A DNA stretch of 64,000 nt from Janthinobacterium sp. TND4EL3 (GCF_900156175.1 NZ_FTMV01000001.1:496001-560000), one strand, 5' to 3'. Shown: positions 9,690-19,753, numbered from the stretch's first letter. The notes: generated by a model from the sequence alone, not told the origin. Made by a program: numbers and translations.

Positions 9690-11105
9690 ATGCAAAAAAC
9701 TTTATTCGTCAAGGCGTTGATCGTCTTCGGCCTGATGTTGCTGATCGGCCTGCCGTTGCTGATGATCCAGGAAACGATCAAGGAGCGGATGGAATTCCGT
9801 CAGGAAGCCGTCAACAGCATTGCCGCCGATTCCGTGCGCGAACAAACCATCATCGGCCCCATCCTGGTGATTCCCTACACCGAGCAGTACGACGAGCGCG
9901 TGGAAATCGCCAAGAACGACGACAAGACGCAGGAGGTGAAATTACCAGTACGCACGGAGTTGCTGCGCCGCACGGTGCAGCGCCGCCTGCTCGTGTATCC
10001 AAACGAACTGCAGATCAATGGCAGCATCGAGACAGACCGCCGCTACCGCGGCATCCACCAGGTGCTGGTGTACAGTGGCCAGCACGCGTTCAAGGGGGAC
10101 TTCACGGTGCCGGCCAGCAGCCAACTGCCGCGCAAGTCGCCGGATTCGCGCGTCACTCTGGGCGAGCCTTTTGTCGCGCTGTCGATCGAGGACGTGCGCG
10201 GTATCCGCAATATCCCGAAAATCGACTGGGGCGGGCAGAAGATTGAATTCGACCAGGGAACGGACCTGTTCGCCTTCCGCAGCGGCCTGCATGCGCCTCT
10301 GGGCGCGATGCCGCTGGCGGCGCAGCAGCAGGTGCGCTTCAGTTTTGATCTGGGCCTTGATGGCATCGAACGCCAGCATTTCGTGCCAGTGGCAAAAAAC
10401 AGCCAGGTCAGCATCAAGTCGAACTGGCCCCATCCACAATTTGGCGGGCGCTTCCTGCCGTCACCGAAACACCGCCAAATCAACGCAGAGGGCTTTCAGG
10501 TCGAGTGGAGTATCTCGTCGCTGGCCACCAATGCGCAAACGCAGTTGAGCACGATCGAGGGTGAGTTCAAGGTGCCCGACAGCGCGCCGCTGGGCCAGGT
10601 GGACCGTTTCAGCGTGGGTTTCATCGAGCCGGTGAATGTGTATTCGCAATCGGATCGGGCCACCAAATATGGCTTGTTGTTCGTGGCGTTGACCTTTGCC
10701 GCTTTCTTCATCTTTGAAATTTTGAAGAACCTGCCGATCCACCCGGTGCAGTATTTGCTGGTAGGGCTGTCGCTGGTGATCTTCTTTCTGCTGCTGGTGG
10801 GATTGGCCGAGCATATCGCTTTTCTGTTCGCCTACCTGGCCGCCAGCGTTGCCTGTATTGTGCTGACCAGCTTTTACCTGGCGCACGTACTGCGCAACGT
10901 GTGGCGTGGCATTGGCTTCGGCGTGGCGCTGACCATGCTGTATGGCGCCCTGTATGGACTGCTAAGCTCGGAAAGCAATGCGTTGGTGATGGGCAGCATC
11001 CTGTTGTTCCTCGTGCTGGCGGCCATCATGGTTGCCACGCGCAAAGTTGACTGGTATCAAGTGGGCAAGGGCGTAGTGGTGCCCGCTGCAGAGCCGCATG
11101 AATAG
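9690..11105 (+). CDS. creD: Inner membrane protein CreD
   Basis: A 471-residue membrane protein, the classic CreBC target, linked in other bacteria to beta-lactam response and cell-envelope integrity; its biochemical role is not known. There is one N-terminal transmembrane helix, a large periplasmic domain (RTELLRRTVQRRLLVYP, EPFVALSIEDVRGIRN), and a C-terminal cluster of helices with FLLLVGLAEHIAFLFAY and LYGLLSSESNALVMGS, both family hallmarks. It lies directly after creC. A single TTCAC at 9622 is present upstream, but not the TTCAC-N6-TTCAC direct repeat of the enterobacterial cre tag. Confidence 0.92.
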   Translation: MQKTLFVKALIVFGLMLLIGLPLLMIQETIKERMEFRQEAVNSIAADSVREQTIIGPILVIPYTEQYDERVEIAKNDDKTQEVKLPVRTELLRRTVQRRLLVYPNELQINGSIETDRRYRGIHQVLVYSGQHAFKGDFTVPASSQLPRKSPDSRVTLGEPFVALSIEDVRGIRNIPKIDWGGQKIEFDQGTDLFAFRSGLHAPLGAMPLAAQQQVRFSFDLGLDGIERQHFVPVAKNSQVSIKSNWPHPQFGGRFLPSPKHRQINAEGFQVEWSISSLATNAQTQLSTIEGEFKVPDSAPLGQVDRFSVGFIEPVNVYSQSDRATKYGLLFVALTFAAFFIFEILKNLPIHPVQYLLVGLSLVIFFLLLVGLAEHIAFLFAYLAASVACIVLTSFYLAHVLRNVWRGIGFGVALTMLYGALYGLLSSESNALVMGSILLFLVLAAIMVATRKVDWYQVGKGVVVPAAEPHE

Positions 11106-11319
11106 GCGATTCATGCTAAATTAGTCGACCTTTGCAGCACCGCCAGCAACTGTCGCTGTGGTGCTGCGCAACACTTTGACATACCTCGTGTTAACTTGTT
11201 GCGTCAAGGGTTTTTGTGCTATATACTAGCCGGCTTCGGTATGGATTCGTCTTTTTGAGTCCTACGTTACTTTGTAGTTAAACAAGCCCCGCCCAATCGC
11301 AGGTGGGAATGGAGAAAAA
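11106..11319 (+). promoter_or_regulatory. rplC leader: hairpin and sigma-70-like promoter for the relocated S10 operon remainder
   Basis: The first part holds an inverted repeat GCAGCACC/GGTGCTGC (11134-11167) that may end creD transcription. A good promoter follows: TTGCGT at 11199-11204, a 17-bp spacer and TATACT at 11222-11227. The transcript would have a leader of about 85 nt before GGTGGGAATGGAG and the rplC ATG. This makes sense if rplC to rpsQ no longer has the rpsJ promoter upstream. Promoter choice is by eye. Confidence 0.65.
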
Positions 11320-11976
11320 ATGAGCCTAGGCCTTCTCGGTCGCAAGGTTGGTATGATGCGCATTTTCACGGACGAAGGGGATTCGATTCCTGTCACCGTG
11401 CTGGACGTATCGAACAACCGTGTTGCGCAAATCAAAACCCCTGAAACAGATGGCTATTCCGCTGTTCAGGTCGCATTCGGTCAACGTCGCGCTTCCCGCG
11501 TGACCAAAGCTGTTGCTGGTCATCATGCTAAAGCTGGTGTTGAAGCCGGTACTCTGTTGAAAGAGTTCCGCGTTGACGCTGCTAAAGCCGCCGAACTGAA
11601 AGCTGGCGATGTTGTCGCTGCTTCCCTGTTCGAAGTCGGTCAAAAGATCGACGTGCAAGGCGTTACCATCGGTAAAGGCTATGCAGGCGTTATCAAACGT
11701 TACCACTTCGCTTCCGGCCGTCAAACGCACGGTAACTCGCGTTCGCATAACGTTCCAGGTTCCATCGGTATGGCACAAGATCCAGGTCGCGTTTTCCCTG
11801 GTAAGCGCATGACCGGTCATCTGGGTGACGTTAACCGTACGATCCAGAACCTCGTGATCGCCCGTATCGATGCCGACCGTCAGCTGTTGCTGGTCAAAGG
11901 CGCGATTCCAGGTGCGAAAAATGGCCAGGTAGTTGTCTCGCCAGCCATCAAAACCAAAGCCAAGAAGGGAGCTTAA
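11320..11976 (+). CDS. rplC: 50S ribosomal protein L3
   Basis: Large-subunit protein near the peptidyl-transferase centre and an early assembly initiator. It is 218 residues, slightly longer than the E. coli protein. The N terminus [16 protein letters not shown], the central [14 protein letters not shown] loop and [10 protein letters not shown] are clear family motifs. It is the first gene of a tightly packed run through rpsQ, 3 bp from rplD. Confidence 0.98.
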   Translation: MSLGLLGRKVGMMRIFTDEGDSIPVTVLDVSNNRVAQIKTPETDGYSAVQVAFGQRRASRVTKAVAGHHAKAGVEAGTLLKEFRVDAAKAAELKAGDVVAASLFEVGQKIDVQGVTIGKGYAGVIKRYHFASGRQTHGNSRSHNVPGSIGMAQDPGRVFPGKRMTGHLGDVNRTIQNLVIARIDADRQLLLVKGAIPGAKNGQVVVSPAIKTKAKKGA

Positions 11977-11979
11977 ACG

Positions 11980-12600
11980 ATGGAACTCAAGCTTCTGAAT
12001 GCGCAAGGTCAAGCCGCCTCGAACGTTGCTGCAGCCGATACGATTTTCGGCCGTGACTACAACGAAGCGCTGATCCACCAAGTCGTCATCGCTTATCAAG
12101 CGAATGCACGTAGTGGTAACCGCAAGCAAAAAGACCGTGAAGAAGTTCACCACACGACGAAAAAGCCATGGCGCCAAAAAGGTACCGGCCGCGCTCGTGC
12201 TGGTATGTCGTCGTCGCCACTGTGGCGCGGCGGTGGTCGGATTTTCCCGAACTCGCCTGACGAAAACTTCACCCACAAAGTGAACAAAAAAATGTATCGC
12301 GCAGGTATCTGCTCGATCCTGTCGCAGCTGGCTCGCGAAGAGCGCCTGATCGTCATCGACGATCTGACGATCGACGCGCCAAAAACCAAGCTGCTGTCGC
12401 AAAAATTGAACGGCCTGGGCTTTGATTCGGTTCTGATCATCACCGACGTTCTGAACGAAAACCTGGAACTGGCATCGCGCAACCTGCCTAACGTACTCGT
12501 CGTTGAGCCACGTCACGCAGACCCGATGTCCCTGGTGTTCTACAAGAAGATCCTGGTCACCAAAGCTGCATTGGCCAAGATTGAGGAGATGCTGGCATGA
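11980..12600 (+). CDS. rplD: 50S ribosomal protein L4
   Basis: Lines part of the peptide exit tunnel; in gammaproteobacteria it also represses the S10 operon. At 206 residues, it has the conserved basic loop [15 protein letters not shown] and [12 protein letters not shown]. Its stop overlaps the rplW start (ATGA). The L4-controlled leader known from E. coli would lie upstream of rpsJ; here rplD is physically separated from rpsJ, so that circuit could not act on the whole set. Confidence 0.98.
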   Translation: MELKLLNAQGQAASNVAAADTIFGRDYNEALIHQVVIAYQANARSGNRKQKDREEVHHTTKKPWRQKGTGRARAGMSSSPLWRGGGRIFPNSPDENFTHKVNKKMYRAGICSILSQLAREERLIVIDDLTIDAPKTKLLSQKLNGLGFDSVLIITDVLNENLELASRNLPNVLVVEPRHADPMSLVFYKKILVTKAALAKIEEMLA

Positions 12601-12914
12601 GCGCGATTTTGAAACATAGCGAAGAACGCTTGATGAAGGTGCTGTTGGCGCCCGTGATTTCCGAAAAGGCCACCATGGTCGCGGAAAAGAACGAGCAAAT
12701 TGTATTCCGCGTACTGCCGGATGCAACCAAGCCTGAAATCAAGGCAGCGGTCGAACTGCTGTTCAAGGTTGAAGTTCTGTCCGTGCAAACTGCAAACCGC
12801 GAAGGTAAGCAAAAGCGCACCGGCAAGTTCAACGGTCGTCGTAACCATACCAAGCGTGCTTTCGTGTGCCTGAAGCCTGGCCAGGAAATCAACTTCTCCG
12901 AGGAGGCTGCATAA
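12597..12914 (+). CDS. rplW: 50S ribosomal protein L23
   Basis: Protein at the exit-tunnel rim that docks trigger factor and SRP. It is 105 residues, with [17 protein letters not shown] and the [18 protein letters not shown] loop. The first ATG, overlapping rplD, is used; a second ATG 12 codons in would give the [12 protein letters not shown] start that matches many homologues more closely. The stop overlaps the rplB start by one base (TAATG). Confidence 0.96.
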   Translation: MSAILKHSEERLMKVLLAPVISEKATMVAEKNEQIVFRVLPDATKPEIKAAVELLFKVEVLSVQTANREGKQKRTGKFNGRRNHTKRAFVCLKPGQEINFSEEAA

Positions 12915-13741
12915 TGGCACTCGTTAAGATGAAACCAACCTCGCCAGGCCGTCGCGGCATGGTAAAGGTGGTGAATGCCGACCTGTACAAAGGTCGTCCA
13001 TTCGCTGCCCTGGTTGAAAAGAAATCCAAGACCGCTGGTCGTAACAACAACGGTCATATCACCACCCGTCATATCGGTGGTGGTCATAAGCAACACTATC
13101 GCCTGATCGACTTCAAGCGCACCAAAGATGGTATTCCAGCGAAAGTGGAACGTATCGAATACGATCCAAACCGCACCGCGAATATCGCTCTGCTGTGCTA
13201 CGCCGACGGCGAGCGTCACTACATCATCGCAACCAAGGGCATGGCCGTTGGCGACAGCGTGATGAACGGTTCGGAAGCACCGATCAAATCGGGTAACTGC
13301 TTGCCAATCCGTAACATCCCAGTCGGTACCGTGATGCATTGCGTCGAAATGCTGCCAGGTAAAGGTGCTCAAATGGCACGTACCGCCGGCGCTGGCGTTG
13401 TGCTGATGGCACGTGAAGGTACCTACGCTCAAGTGCGTCTGCGCTCGGGTGAAGTACGTCGCGTGCACATCGAGTGCCGTGCAACGGTTGGTGAAGTCGG
13501 CAATGCCGAGCACAGCCTGCGTAAAATCGGTAAAGCTGGTGCGATGCGCTGGCGCGGTGTTCGTCCTACCGTTCGCGGTGTGGTCATGAACCCGGTCGAT
13601 CACCCGCACGGTGGTGGTGAAGGTAAAACAGCAGCTGGTCGTCATCCAGTTTCGCCTTGGGGCCAACAGACTAAAGGTAAGAAGACACGCAGCAACAAGC
13701 GTACTACTTCCATGATCGTCTCGCGCCGCGGCAAGAAATAA
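12914..13741 (+). CDS. rplB: 50S ribosomal protein L2
   Basis: Core 23S rRNA-binding protein needed for subunit joining and peptidyl transfer. It is 275 residues, with [15 protein letters not shown] at the N terminus and GGRHP-type C-terminal motifs ([27 protein letters not shown]). The ATG overlapping the rplW stop is chosen because the 16-codon longer frame has no family match. AGGAGG lies upstream inside the rplW end. Confidence 0.98.
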   Translation: MALVKMKPTSPGRRGMVKVVNADLYKGRPFAALVEKKSKTAGRNNNGHITTRHIGGGHKQHYRLIDFKRTKDGIPAKVERIEYDPNRTANIALLCYADGERHYIIATKGMAVGDSVMNGSEAPIKSGNCLPIRNIPVGTVMHCVEMLPGKGAQMARTAGAGVVLMAREGTYAQVRLRSGEVRRVHIECRATVGEVGNAEHSLRKIGKAGAMRWRGVRPTVRGVVMNPVDHPHGGGEGKTAAGRHPVSPWGQQTKGKKTRSNKRTTSMIVSRRGKK

Positions 13742-13751
13742 GGGGTAGCAC

Positions 13752-14027
13752 ATGACACGTTCATTGAAAAAAGGGCCGTTCTGTGACGCCCACCTGGTGA
13801 AAAAAGTTGAAGCTGCGCAAGCTGCCAAAGACAAAAAGCCAATCAAAACCTGGTCGCGTCGTTCGACAATCATGCCTGACTTCATCGGCCTGACGATCGC
13901 GGTACATAACGGCAAGCTGCACGTGCCGGTTTATGTTTCCGAAAACATGGTTGGTCACAAGCTCGGCGAATTCGCACTGACCCGTACGTTCAAGGGCCAT
14001 GCAGCTGACAAAAAGGCTAAGAAATAA
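13752..14027 (+). CDS. rpsS: 30S ribosomal protein S19
   Basis: Small-subunit head protein that contacts S13 and the A-site tRNA. It is 91 residues, with [15 protein letters not shown], the [14 protein letters not shown] core and [15 protein letters not shown]. It sits 10 bp after rplB, and its stop overlaps the rplV start (TAATG). Confidence 0.98.
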   Translation: MTRSLKKGPFCDAHLVKKVEAAQAAKDKKPIKTWSRRSTIMPDFIGLTIAVHNGKLHVPVYVSENMVGHKLGEFALTRTFKGHAADKKAKK

Positions 14028-14356
14028 TGGAAACTAAAGCTATCCTCAAAGGTGTGCGCCTGTCGGACCAAAAGGGCCGCCTGGTTGCTGACCTGATCCG
14101 TGGCAAGAAAGTTGACGCTGCACTCAACATCTTGCAATTCAGCCCGAAAAAAGGTGCTGCGATCATCAAGCGCGTTCTGGAATCCGCTATTGCGAATGCC
14201 GAGCACAATGATGGCGCCGACATCGACGAATTGTTCGTGAAAACGATCTACGTCGAAAAAGGTCCGGTCTTGAAGCGCTTCACCGCGCGTGCAAAAGGCC
14301 GTGGCGACCGTATTTCGAAACAATCCTGTCACGTTTACGTGACTGTCGGTAACTAA
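14027..14356 (+). CDS. rplV: 50S ribosomal protein L22
   Basis: Forms part of the exit-tunnel constriction where macrolides bind. It is 109 residues: [20 protein letters not shown] at the start and the [18 protein letters not shown] loop near the end. It overlaps rpsS by 1 bp and precedes rpsC by 9 bp. Confidence 0.98.
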   Translation: METKAILKGVRLSDQKGRLVADLIRGKKVDAALNILQFSPKKGAAIIKRVLESAIANAEHNDGADIDELFVKTIYVEKGPVLKRFTARAKGRGDRISKQSCHVYVTVGN

Positions 14357-14365
14357 GGAGCCACG

Positions 14366-15190
14366 ATGGGTCAGAAAATTCATCCAACCGGTTTCCGTCT
14401 GGCGGTCACCCGTAACTGGGCTTCGCGCTGGTATGCAGGCAACGGTAATTTCGCTGCCATGCTGAACGAAGACTTGAAAGCACGTGCTTACCTGAAAAAG
14501 AAACTGAAGAACGCTTCCGTTGGCCGCATCGTTATCGAGCGCCCAGCCAAGAACGCGCGCTTCACGATCTACAGCTCGCGCCCAGGCGTGGTCATTGGTA
14601 AAAAAGGCGAAGACATCGAAGTACTGAAGTCCGCTTTGACCAAGATCATGGGCGTACCTGTTCACGTGAACATCGAAGAAATTCGCAAGCCAGAAATCGA
14701 CTCGCAACTGATCGCCGATTCGATCGCTCAGCAGCTGGAAAAACGGATCATGTTCCGCCGCGCCATGAAGCGTGCAATGCAAAATGCAATGCGCCTGGGT
14801 GCTCTCGGTATCAAGATCATGTCGTCCGGCCGTCTGAACGGTATCGAAATCGCGCGTAAAGAGTGGTACCGCGAAGGCCGCGTGCCTCTGCATACCCTGC
14901 GCGCCGATATCGACTACGGTACCAGCGAAGCGTCGACCACCTACGGCATCATCGGTGTCAAGGTGTGGGTATACAAAGGTGACCGCGCGCCTAACGGCGA
15001 TGCACCAGTCATCGATACCCCAGCTGACGAGAAGAAAAGCCGCGGCCCACGCCGTGACGATGGCAAGCCAGCTGGCCGTCCACGTCCAGCCGGTGCCGGT
15101 GCGAAACCATCCACAGCACCAGGTGCACGTGTGCGTACCGCCGCTAAACCGGCCGCCGCAGCAGCACCAGCTGAGAAAGCAGGAGAATAA
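14366..15190 (+). CDS. rpsC: 30S ribosomal protein S3 with long C-terminal tail
   Basis: Lines the mRNA entry pore and contributes helicase activity. At 274 residues it is about 40 longer than E. coli S3 (233). The KH domain has [14 protein letters not shown], and the C-terminal domain ends around [10 protein letters not shown]. Beyond that a low-complexity Pro/Ala/Arg/Lys tail runs to the end. Such tails occur in other betaproteobacterial S3 proteins. It is 2 bp before rplP. Confidence 0.97.
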   Translation: MGQKIHPTGFRLAVTRNWASRWYAGNGNFAAMLNEDLKARAYLKKKLKNASVGRIVIERPAKNARFTIYSSRPGVVIGKKGEDIEVLKSALTKIMGVPVHVNIEEIRKPEIDSQLIADSIAQQLEKRIMFRRAMKRAMQNAMRLGALGIKIMSSGRLNGIEIARKEWYREGRVPLHTLRADIDYGTSEASTTYGIIGVKVWVYKGDRAPNGDAPVIDTPADEKKSRGPRRDDGKPAGRPRPAGAGAKPSTAPGARVRTAAKPAAAAAPAEKAGE

Positions 15191-15192
15191 TC

Positions 15193-15612
15193 ATGCTGCA
15201 ACCAGCACGCAGAAAGTATCGTAAAGAGCAGAAAGGCCGTAACACCGGTATTTCGCACAGCCGCGGCACCGCCGTGTCGTTTGGCGAATTCGGTCTGAAG
15301 GCAGTTGCGCGCGGTCGTATCACTGCGCGTCAAATTGAAGCGGCGCGTCGTGCAATGACGCGTCACATCAAGCGCGGTGGCCGTATCTGGATCCGTATTT
15401 TCCCGGACAAACCGATTTCGAACAAACCGGCTGAAGTCCGTATGGGTAACGGTAAAGGTAATCCAGAGTACTACGTCGCTGAAATTCAGCCAGGCAAAGT
15501 ACTGTACGAAATGGATGGCGTTGATGAAGCGCTGGCACGGGAAGCTTTCCGTCTTGCCGCCGCTAAACTGCCACTGGCTACGACGTTTGTCGTACGTCAA
15601 GTCGGCCAATAA
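15193..15612 (+). CDS. rplP: 50S ribosomal protein L16
   Basis: Organises 23S rRNA near the A-site tRNA elbow. It is 139 residues, with [38 protein letters not shown] and the [16 protein letters not shown] loop. It stands in the usual rpsC-rplP-rpmC order. Confidence 0.98.
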   Translation: MLQPARRKYRKEQKGRNTGISHSRGTAVSFGEFGLKAVARGRITARQIEAARRAMTRHIKRGGRIWIRIFPDKPISNKPAEVRMGNGKGNPEYYVAEIQPGKVLYEMDGVDEALAREAFRLAAAKLPLATTFVVRQVGQ

Positions 15613-15624
15613 TTGGAGTTGTAT

Positions 15625-15816
15625 ATGAAAGCATCTGAACTCCGCGGCAAGGACCAGCCGGCTCTGCAAAAAGAGCTGAATGACCTGTTGAAGGCACAGT
15701 TCGGCCTGCGTATGCAAATCGCTACGCAACAGCTGAGCAACACTTCGCAGCTCAAGAAGGTACGCCGCGATATCGCGCGTGTGAAGACGGTAATGAATCT
15801 GAAGGAAGCCAAATGA
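15625..15816 (+). CDS. rpmC: 50S ribosomal protein L29
   Basis: Small two-helix protein at the tunnel exit. It is 63 residues from [18 protein letters not shown] to [17 protein letters not shown] ending. The ATG at 15625 follows TTGGAG; a TTG four codons upstream is less likely. It overlaps the rpsQ start by 4 bp. Confidence 0.96.
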   Translation: MKASELRGKDQPALQKELNDLLKAQFGLRMQIATQQLSNTSQLKKVRRDIARVKTVMNLKEAK

Positions 15817-16085
15817 ACGAACCAGTGAAACAGTCGCTCAAGCGCACGCTGATCGGTAAAGTGGTTTCGGACAAGATGGACAAGACCGTTACCGTTCTGA
15901 TCGAGCGCCACGTAAAACATCCTTTGTATGGCAAGATCATCATGCGTTCGAACAAGTATCACGCGCATGACGAGACCAACCAAGTCAAGGCCGGTGACAC
16001 GGTCGAGATCCAGGAAGGTCGCCCGATCTCCAAAACGAAGGCATGGACGGTGACACGTGTGGTTCAAGCCGCACCAACCGTTTAA
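15813..16085 (+). CDS. rpsQ: 30S ribosomal protein S17
   Basis: Early 16S rRNA-binding protein with an OB fold. It is 90 residues, with [20 protein letters not shown] and [12 protein letters not shown]. It is the last gene of the S10 unit here; two hairpins follow before rplN. Confidence 0.98.
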   Translation: MNEPVKQSLKRTLIGKVVSDKMDKTVTVLIERHVKHPLYGKIIMRSNKYHAHDETNQVKAGDTVEIQEGRPISKTKAWTVTRVVQAAPTV

Positions 16086-16090
16086 ATAAA

Positions 16091-16115
16091 AACCACCGTT
16101 TCGGCGGTGGCTTTT
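16091..16115 (+). terminator. Terminator-like hairpin after rpsQ
   Basis: CCACCG (16093-16098) pairs with CGGTGG (16105-16110) and is followed by CTTTTAATT. It begins 5 bp past the rpsQ stop and likely gives partial termination between the S10 and spc units. Confidence 0.65.
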
Positions 16116-16124
16116 AATTAGTAC

Positions 16125-16160
16125 TTGCAGGCCCGCAAATTGTATGTAATACTTGCGGGC
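16125..16160 (+). promoter_or_regulatory. Candidate spc-operon promoter overlapping an inverted repeat
   Basis: TTGCAG (16125-16130), 16 bp, then TAATAC (16147-16152) resembles a sigma-70 promoter. The same bases include a perfect 8-bp inverted repeat GCCCGCAA/TTGCGGGC (16131-16160), which could act as a second terminator or an operator. A leader of about 180 nt would then precede rplN. By-eye assignment. Confidence 0.35.
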
Positions 16161-16338
16161 TTCGTTCATGTAACGCCGCAAAGTGTCTGGCCACAGACAG
16201 TAGCATTCGCGGTCAGTTGATGTATGAAGGTCATGCACCCAAACAGTGAAGCCCAGCAGGGCGGCTCTGGCGGGACCAAGACTGACCGTGGGTCTACATT
16301 GTGTGGATTCTTCGGCTTAAGTTGGGAAAGAGAATACT

Positions 16339-16707
16339 ATGATTCAAACTGAAAGCCGGCTCGAAGTGGCTGACAATACCGGTGCCAAAGAAGTAATGTG
16401 CATCAAGGTATTGGGCGGCTCCAAGCGCCGTTATGCTGGCATTGGCGATGTGATCAAGGTAACCGTTAAGGTTGCTGCGCCACGTGGCCGTGTCAAAAAA
16501 GGTGAAATTTATAACGCCGTGGTTGTGCGCACCGCTAAAGGTGTTCGCCGCCAAGACGGTTCCCTGGTGAAGTTCGACGGCAATGCCGCCGTTCTGTTGA
16601 ACGCCAAGCTGGAACCGATCGGTACCCGTATTTTTGGACCTGTCACGCGCGAACTGCGCACTGAGAAGTTCATGAAAATCGTGTCCCTGGCACCGGAAGT
16701 CCTGTAA
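16339..16707 (+). CDS. rplN: 50S ribosomal protein L14
   Basis: Interface protein forming an intersubunit bridge. It is 122 residues, beginning [19 protein letters not shown], with [15 protein letters not shown] and GPVTRELR. First gene of the spc unit, separated from rpsQ by 253 bp. Confidence 0.98.
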   Translation: MIQTESRLEVADNTGAKEVMCIKVLGGSKRRYAGIGDVIKVTVKVAAPRGRVKKGEIYNAVVVRTAKGVRRQDGSLVKFDGNAAVLLNAKLEPIGTRIFGPVTRELRTEKFMKIVSLAPEVL

Positions 16708-16716
16708 GGAGTCGTA

Positions 16717-17031
16717 ATGGATAAGATTCGTAAAAACGACGAAGTCATCGTTCTGACCGGGAAAGACAAGGGCAAACGTGGTGTGGTACAGCAGCGTATC
16801 GATGCTGAACATATCGTGGTTGACGGCATTAACATCGCTAAAAAAGCGACTAAGCCAAACCCGATGACTGGCGTAACTGGTGGTATCGTCGATAAGACCA
16901 TGCCAATTCACGTGTCCAACGTTGCATTGTTTAATGCGGCGACTGGCAAGGCAGATCGCGTGGGTTTCAAAGAAGTGGACGGCAAGAAAGTTCGCATCTT
17001 TAAATCCTCCGGCGAAGTAGTGAAGGCTTAA
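16717..17031 (+). CDS. rplX: 50S ribosomal protein L24
   Basis: Assembly-initiator protein with a KOW motif ([17 protein letters not shown]). It is 104 residues, with [21 protein letters not shown]. The ATG follows a strong AAGGAG. It is 6 bp before rplE. Confidence 0.98.
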   Translation: MDKIRKNDEVIVLTGKDKGKRGVVQQRIDAEHIVVDGINIAKKATKPNPMTGVTGGIVDKTMPIHVSNVALFNAATGKADRVGFKEVDGKKVRIFKSSGEVVKA

Positions 17032-17037
17032 GAAATC

Positions 17038-17577
17038 ATGGCACGTCTCCAAGAATTCTATAAAGAAAAAGTCGTTGCCGACCTGACCAGCAAGTTTGGT
17101 TACAAGTCGGTAATGGAAGTTCCACGCCTGACCAAGATCACCCTGAACATGGGTGTTGGTGAGGCTATCGCGGATAAAAAAGTTCTCGAGCACGCAGTTG
17201 CTGACTTGACCAAGATCGCCGGCCAGAAGCCAGTGACCACCAAGTCCCGCAAAGCGATCGCAGGCTTCAAAATCCGTGAAGGTTATCCGATCGGTACGAT
17301 GGTCACCCTGCGCGGCGCTCGCATGTACGAGTTCCTGGATCGCTTCATTACCGTGGCTCTGCCGCGCGTACGCGATTTCCGTGGTGTGAACGGCCGTGCA
17401 TTTGATGGTCGTGGTAACTACAACATCGGTGTCAAGGAACAGATCATTTTCCCTGAAATCGAATACGACAAGATTGACGCGTTGCGCGGTATGAATATCA
17501 GCATCACGACAACCGCTAAGACCGATGACGAAGCCAAAGCTTTGCTCGCCGCCTTTAAATTCCCTTTCAGGAACTGA
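17038..17577 (+). CDS. rplE: 50S ribosomal protein L5
   Basis: Binds 5S rRNA and bridges to S13. It is 179 residues with [31 protein letters not shown] and [16 protein letters not shown]. In E. coli the S8 repressor site lies at this gene's start; no equivalent structure was tested here. Confidence 0.98.
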   Translation: MARLQEFYKEKVVADLTSKFGYKSVMEVPRLTKITLNMGVGEAIADKKVLEHAVADLTKIAGQKPVTTKSRKAIAGFKIREGYPIGTMVTLRGARMYEFLDRFITVALPRVRDFRGVNGRAFDGRGNYNIGVKEQIIFPEIEYDKIDALRGMNISITTTAKTDDEAKALLAAFKFPFRN

Positions 17578-17579
17578 TC

Positions 17580-17885
17580 ATGGCCAAACTGTCACTGATT
17601 AATCGTGAGATCAAGCGTGCTGACCTGGTGGCGAAATTCGCCCCTAAGCGCGAAGCTCTCAAGGCCATCGTCGATGACCAATCGAAATCGGAAGAAGAGC
17701 GCTACGAAGCTCGCCTGAAACTGCAGGCGCTGCCACGTAACTCGAACCCGACGCGTCAACGTAACCGTTGCGCCATCACCGGTCGTCCGCGCGGCACATT
17801 CCGTAAATTCGGTCTGGGTCGTATCAAGCTCCGTGAATTCGCCATGCGTGGTGAAATTCCGGGTATGACAAAAGCAAGCTGGTAA
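17580..17885 (+). CDS. rpsN: 30S ribosomal protein S14 (zinc-independent type)
   Basis: Small-subunit head protein of 101 residues. [19 protein letters not shown] and [20 protein letters not shown] are the family signature. Only one cysteine is present, so this is the long form without a zinc ribbon. It starts 2 bp after rplE. Confidence 0.98.
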   Translation: MAKLSLINREIKRADLVAKFAPKREALKAIVDDQSKSEEERYEARLKLQALPRNSNPTRQRNRCAITGRPRGTFRKFGLGRIKLREFAMRGEIPGMTKASW

Positions 17886-17899
17886 TAGGAGAATATGCA

Positions 17900-18295
17900 A
17901 TGAGTATGAGCGATCCTATCGCCGATATGCTGACCCGCATTCGCAACGCACAAGGCGTGCAAAAAACGACCGTGGCCATGCCATCGTCGAAAGTCAAAAT
18001 TGCGATTGCCAACGTCCTGAAGGACGAGGGTTACATTGAAGATTTCGCTGTTGCCGAAGCTGGTGGCAAGGCGGAACTGAAGATCGGTTTGAAGTATTAT
18101 GTTGGCCGTCCCGTTATTGAGCGCTTGGAGCGCGTGTCCCGTCCGGGTCTGCGCGTCTACAAGGGTAAAGACGAGATCCCTGTTGTGATGAATGGCTTGG
18201 GTGTGGCGATCGTGTCGACTCCGCAAGGCGTCATGACTGACCGCAAAGCACGCGCTACCGGTGTCGGCGGCGAAGTTATTTGCTACGTGGCTTAA
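17900..18295 (+). CDS. rpsH: 30S ribosomal protein S8
   Basis: Central-domain assembly protein and, in E. coli, the spc-operon repressor. It is 131 residues: [15 protein letters not shown] at the start, [20 protein letters not shown] near the end. A second ATG lies two codons in. AATAGGAG precedes it. Confidence 0.98.
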   Translation: MSMSDPIADMLTRIRNAQGVQKTTVAMPSSKVKIAIANVLKDEGYIEDFAVAEAGGKAELKIGLKYYVGRPVIERLERVSRPGLRVYKGKDEIPVVMNGLGVAIVSTPQGVMTDRKARATGVGGEVICYVA

Positions 18296-18305
18296 GGAGT
18301 TACAC

Positions 18306-18839
18306 ATGTCTCGAGTAGCTAAAATGCCTATCGTAGTGCCAGCTGGCGCCGAAGTCGCCATCTCCGCACAAGCGATCACCGTAAAAGGCCCGCTGGGCGT
18401 ACTTTCCCAAGTCCTCACCGGCCTGGTCAAAGTAGAAAACAATGCAGGAACCCTGACTTTCGACGTGGCGAACGACAGCCGCGAAGCCAATGCCATGTCC
18501 GGCACGCTGCGCGCACTGGTCAACAACATGGTTGTTGGCGTCACCAAGGGTTTCGAGAAAAAGCTGAACCTGGTAGGCGTGGGTTACAAGGCGCAAGCCC
18601 AAGGCGACAAGCTGAATCTGTCCCTGGGTTTCTCGCACCCTGTAGTGCATGACATGCCAGCCGGCGTTACCTGCGCAACACCAACCCCGACCGAGATCCT
18701 GATTAAAGGTATCGACCGTCAACAGGTTGGCCAGGTAGCCGCTGAAGTTCGTGCTTACCGCGCTCCTGAGCCTTATAAGGGCAAGGGCGTTCGCTATGCG
18801 GACGAAGTGGTTAAGCTTAAAGAAACCAAGAAGAAGTAA
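18306..18839 (+). CDS. rplF: 50S ribosomal protein L6
   Basis: Protein near the factor-binding centre. It is 177 residues beginning [17 protein letters not shown], ending [26 protein letters not shown]. The start at 18306 follows AAGGAG; the 15-codon extension upstream overlaps rpsH and has no match. Confidence 0.97.
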   Translation: MSRVAKMPIVVPAGAEVAISAQAITVKGPLGVLSQVLTGLVKVENNAGTLTFDVANDSREANAMSGTLRALVNNMVVGVTKGFEKKLNLVGVGYKAQAQGDKLNLSLGFSHPVVHDMPAGVTCATPTPTEILIKGIDRQQVGQVAAEVRAYRAPEPYKGKGVRYADEVVKLKETKKK

Positions 18840-18852
18840 TTAGGGGCTGACG

Positions 18853-19215
18853 ATGGATAAGAAAGAATCACGGCTTCGCCGCGGACGCCAAACCCGCATC
18901 AAGATTGCGGAATTGAAAGTAAATCGCTTGTCGGTGCACCGCACCAACCTGCACATTTACGCCAACCTGATCAGCCCGGACGCTAAAGTCCTGGTTTCGG
19001 CCTCGACGGCTGAAGCGGAAGTTCGCGCTGAACTGGCAGGCCAATCCGGCAAAGGCGGCAATGCCGCTGCTGCAGCCTTGATCGGCAAGCGCGTCGCTGA
19101 AAAAGCGTTGAAAGCAGGAATCACCGAAGTTGCGTTCGACCGCTCCGGTTTCCGTTACCACGGCCGTGTGAAAGCGTTGGCAGAAGCCGCACGCGAAGCC
19201 GGTCTGAAGTTCTAA
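18853..19215 (+). CDS. rplR: 50S ribosomal protein L18
   Basis: 5S rRNA-binding protein of 120 residues. It has [32 protein letters not shown] and [20 protein letters not shown] at the C terminus. It is followed by rpsE after 9 bp. Confidence 0.98.
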   Translation: MDKKESRLRRGRQTRIKIAELKVNRLSVHRTNLHIYANLISPDAKVLVSASTAEAEVRAELAGQSGKGGNAAAAALIGKRVAEKALKAGITEVAFDRSGFRYHGRVKALAEAAREAGLKF

Positions 19216-19224
19216 GGATCAATC

Positions 19225-19743
19225 ATGGCAAAAATGCAAGCAAAAATGCAAAGCGACAAGCCGGATGATGGCATGCGCGAAAAAATGATCGCGATCAACC
19301 GCGTGACCAAAGTGGTCAAGGGTGGTCGTATCATGGGTTTCGCCGCGCTGACCGTAGTTGGTGATGGCGATGGCCGCGTCGGCATGGGCAAGGGCAAATC
19401 GAAAGAAGTGCCAGTTGGCGTGCAGAAGGCAATGGAAGAAGCCCGTCGCAACCTGATCAAAGTACCGCTCAAAAACGGCACCTTGCATCACACGGTTGTT
19501 GGTCGTCACGGCGCCTCCAAGGTCCTGATGAACCCAGCTAAGCCTGGTACTGGCGTTATCGCTGGTGGCGCAATGCGCGCTATCTTCGAAGTGATGGGCG
19601 TGACGGACGTGGTGGCGAAATCCACCGGTTCGAACAACCCATACAACCTGGTACGCGCTACGCTGGACGGCCTGTCGAAAATGAGCACTGCTTCCGATAT
19701 CGCTGCCAAGCGCGGCAAGTCGGTCGAAGACATTCTGGCTTAA
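19225..19743 (+). CDS. rpsE: 30S ribosomal protein S5
   Basis: Lines the mRNA entry site and contributes to decoding fidelity. It is 172 residues, with [38 protein letters not shown] and a C terminus SVEDILA. No spectinomycin-resistance-type change could be judged by eye. Confidence 0.98.
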   Translation: MAKMQAKMQSDKPDDGMREKMIAINRVTKVVKGGRIMGFAALTVVGDGDGRVGMGKGKSKEVPVGVQKAMEEARRNLIKVPLKNGTLHHTVVGRHGASKVLMNPAKPGTGVIAGGAMRAIFEVMGVTDVVAKSTGSNNPYNLVRATLDGLSKMSTASDIAAKRGKSVEDILA

Positions 19744-19753
19744 GGTGGACAAA

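Noticed and set aside
12866..12913. Longer N terminus for L2
   Set aside because: The 16 extra codons overlap rplW and have no L2 similarity; the ATG at 12914 is the family start.
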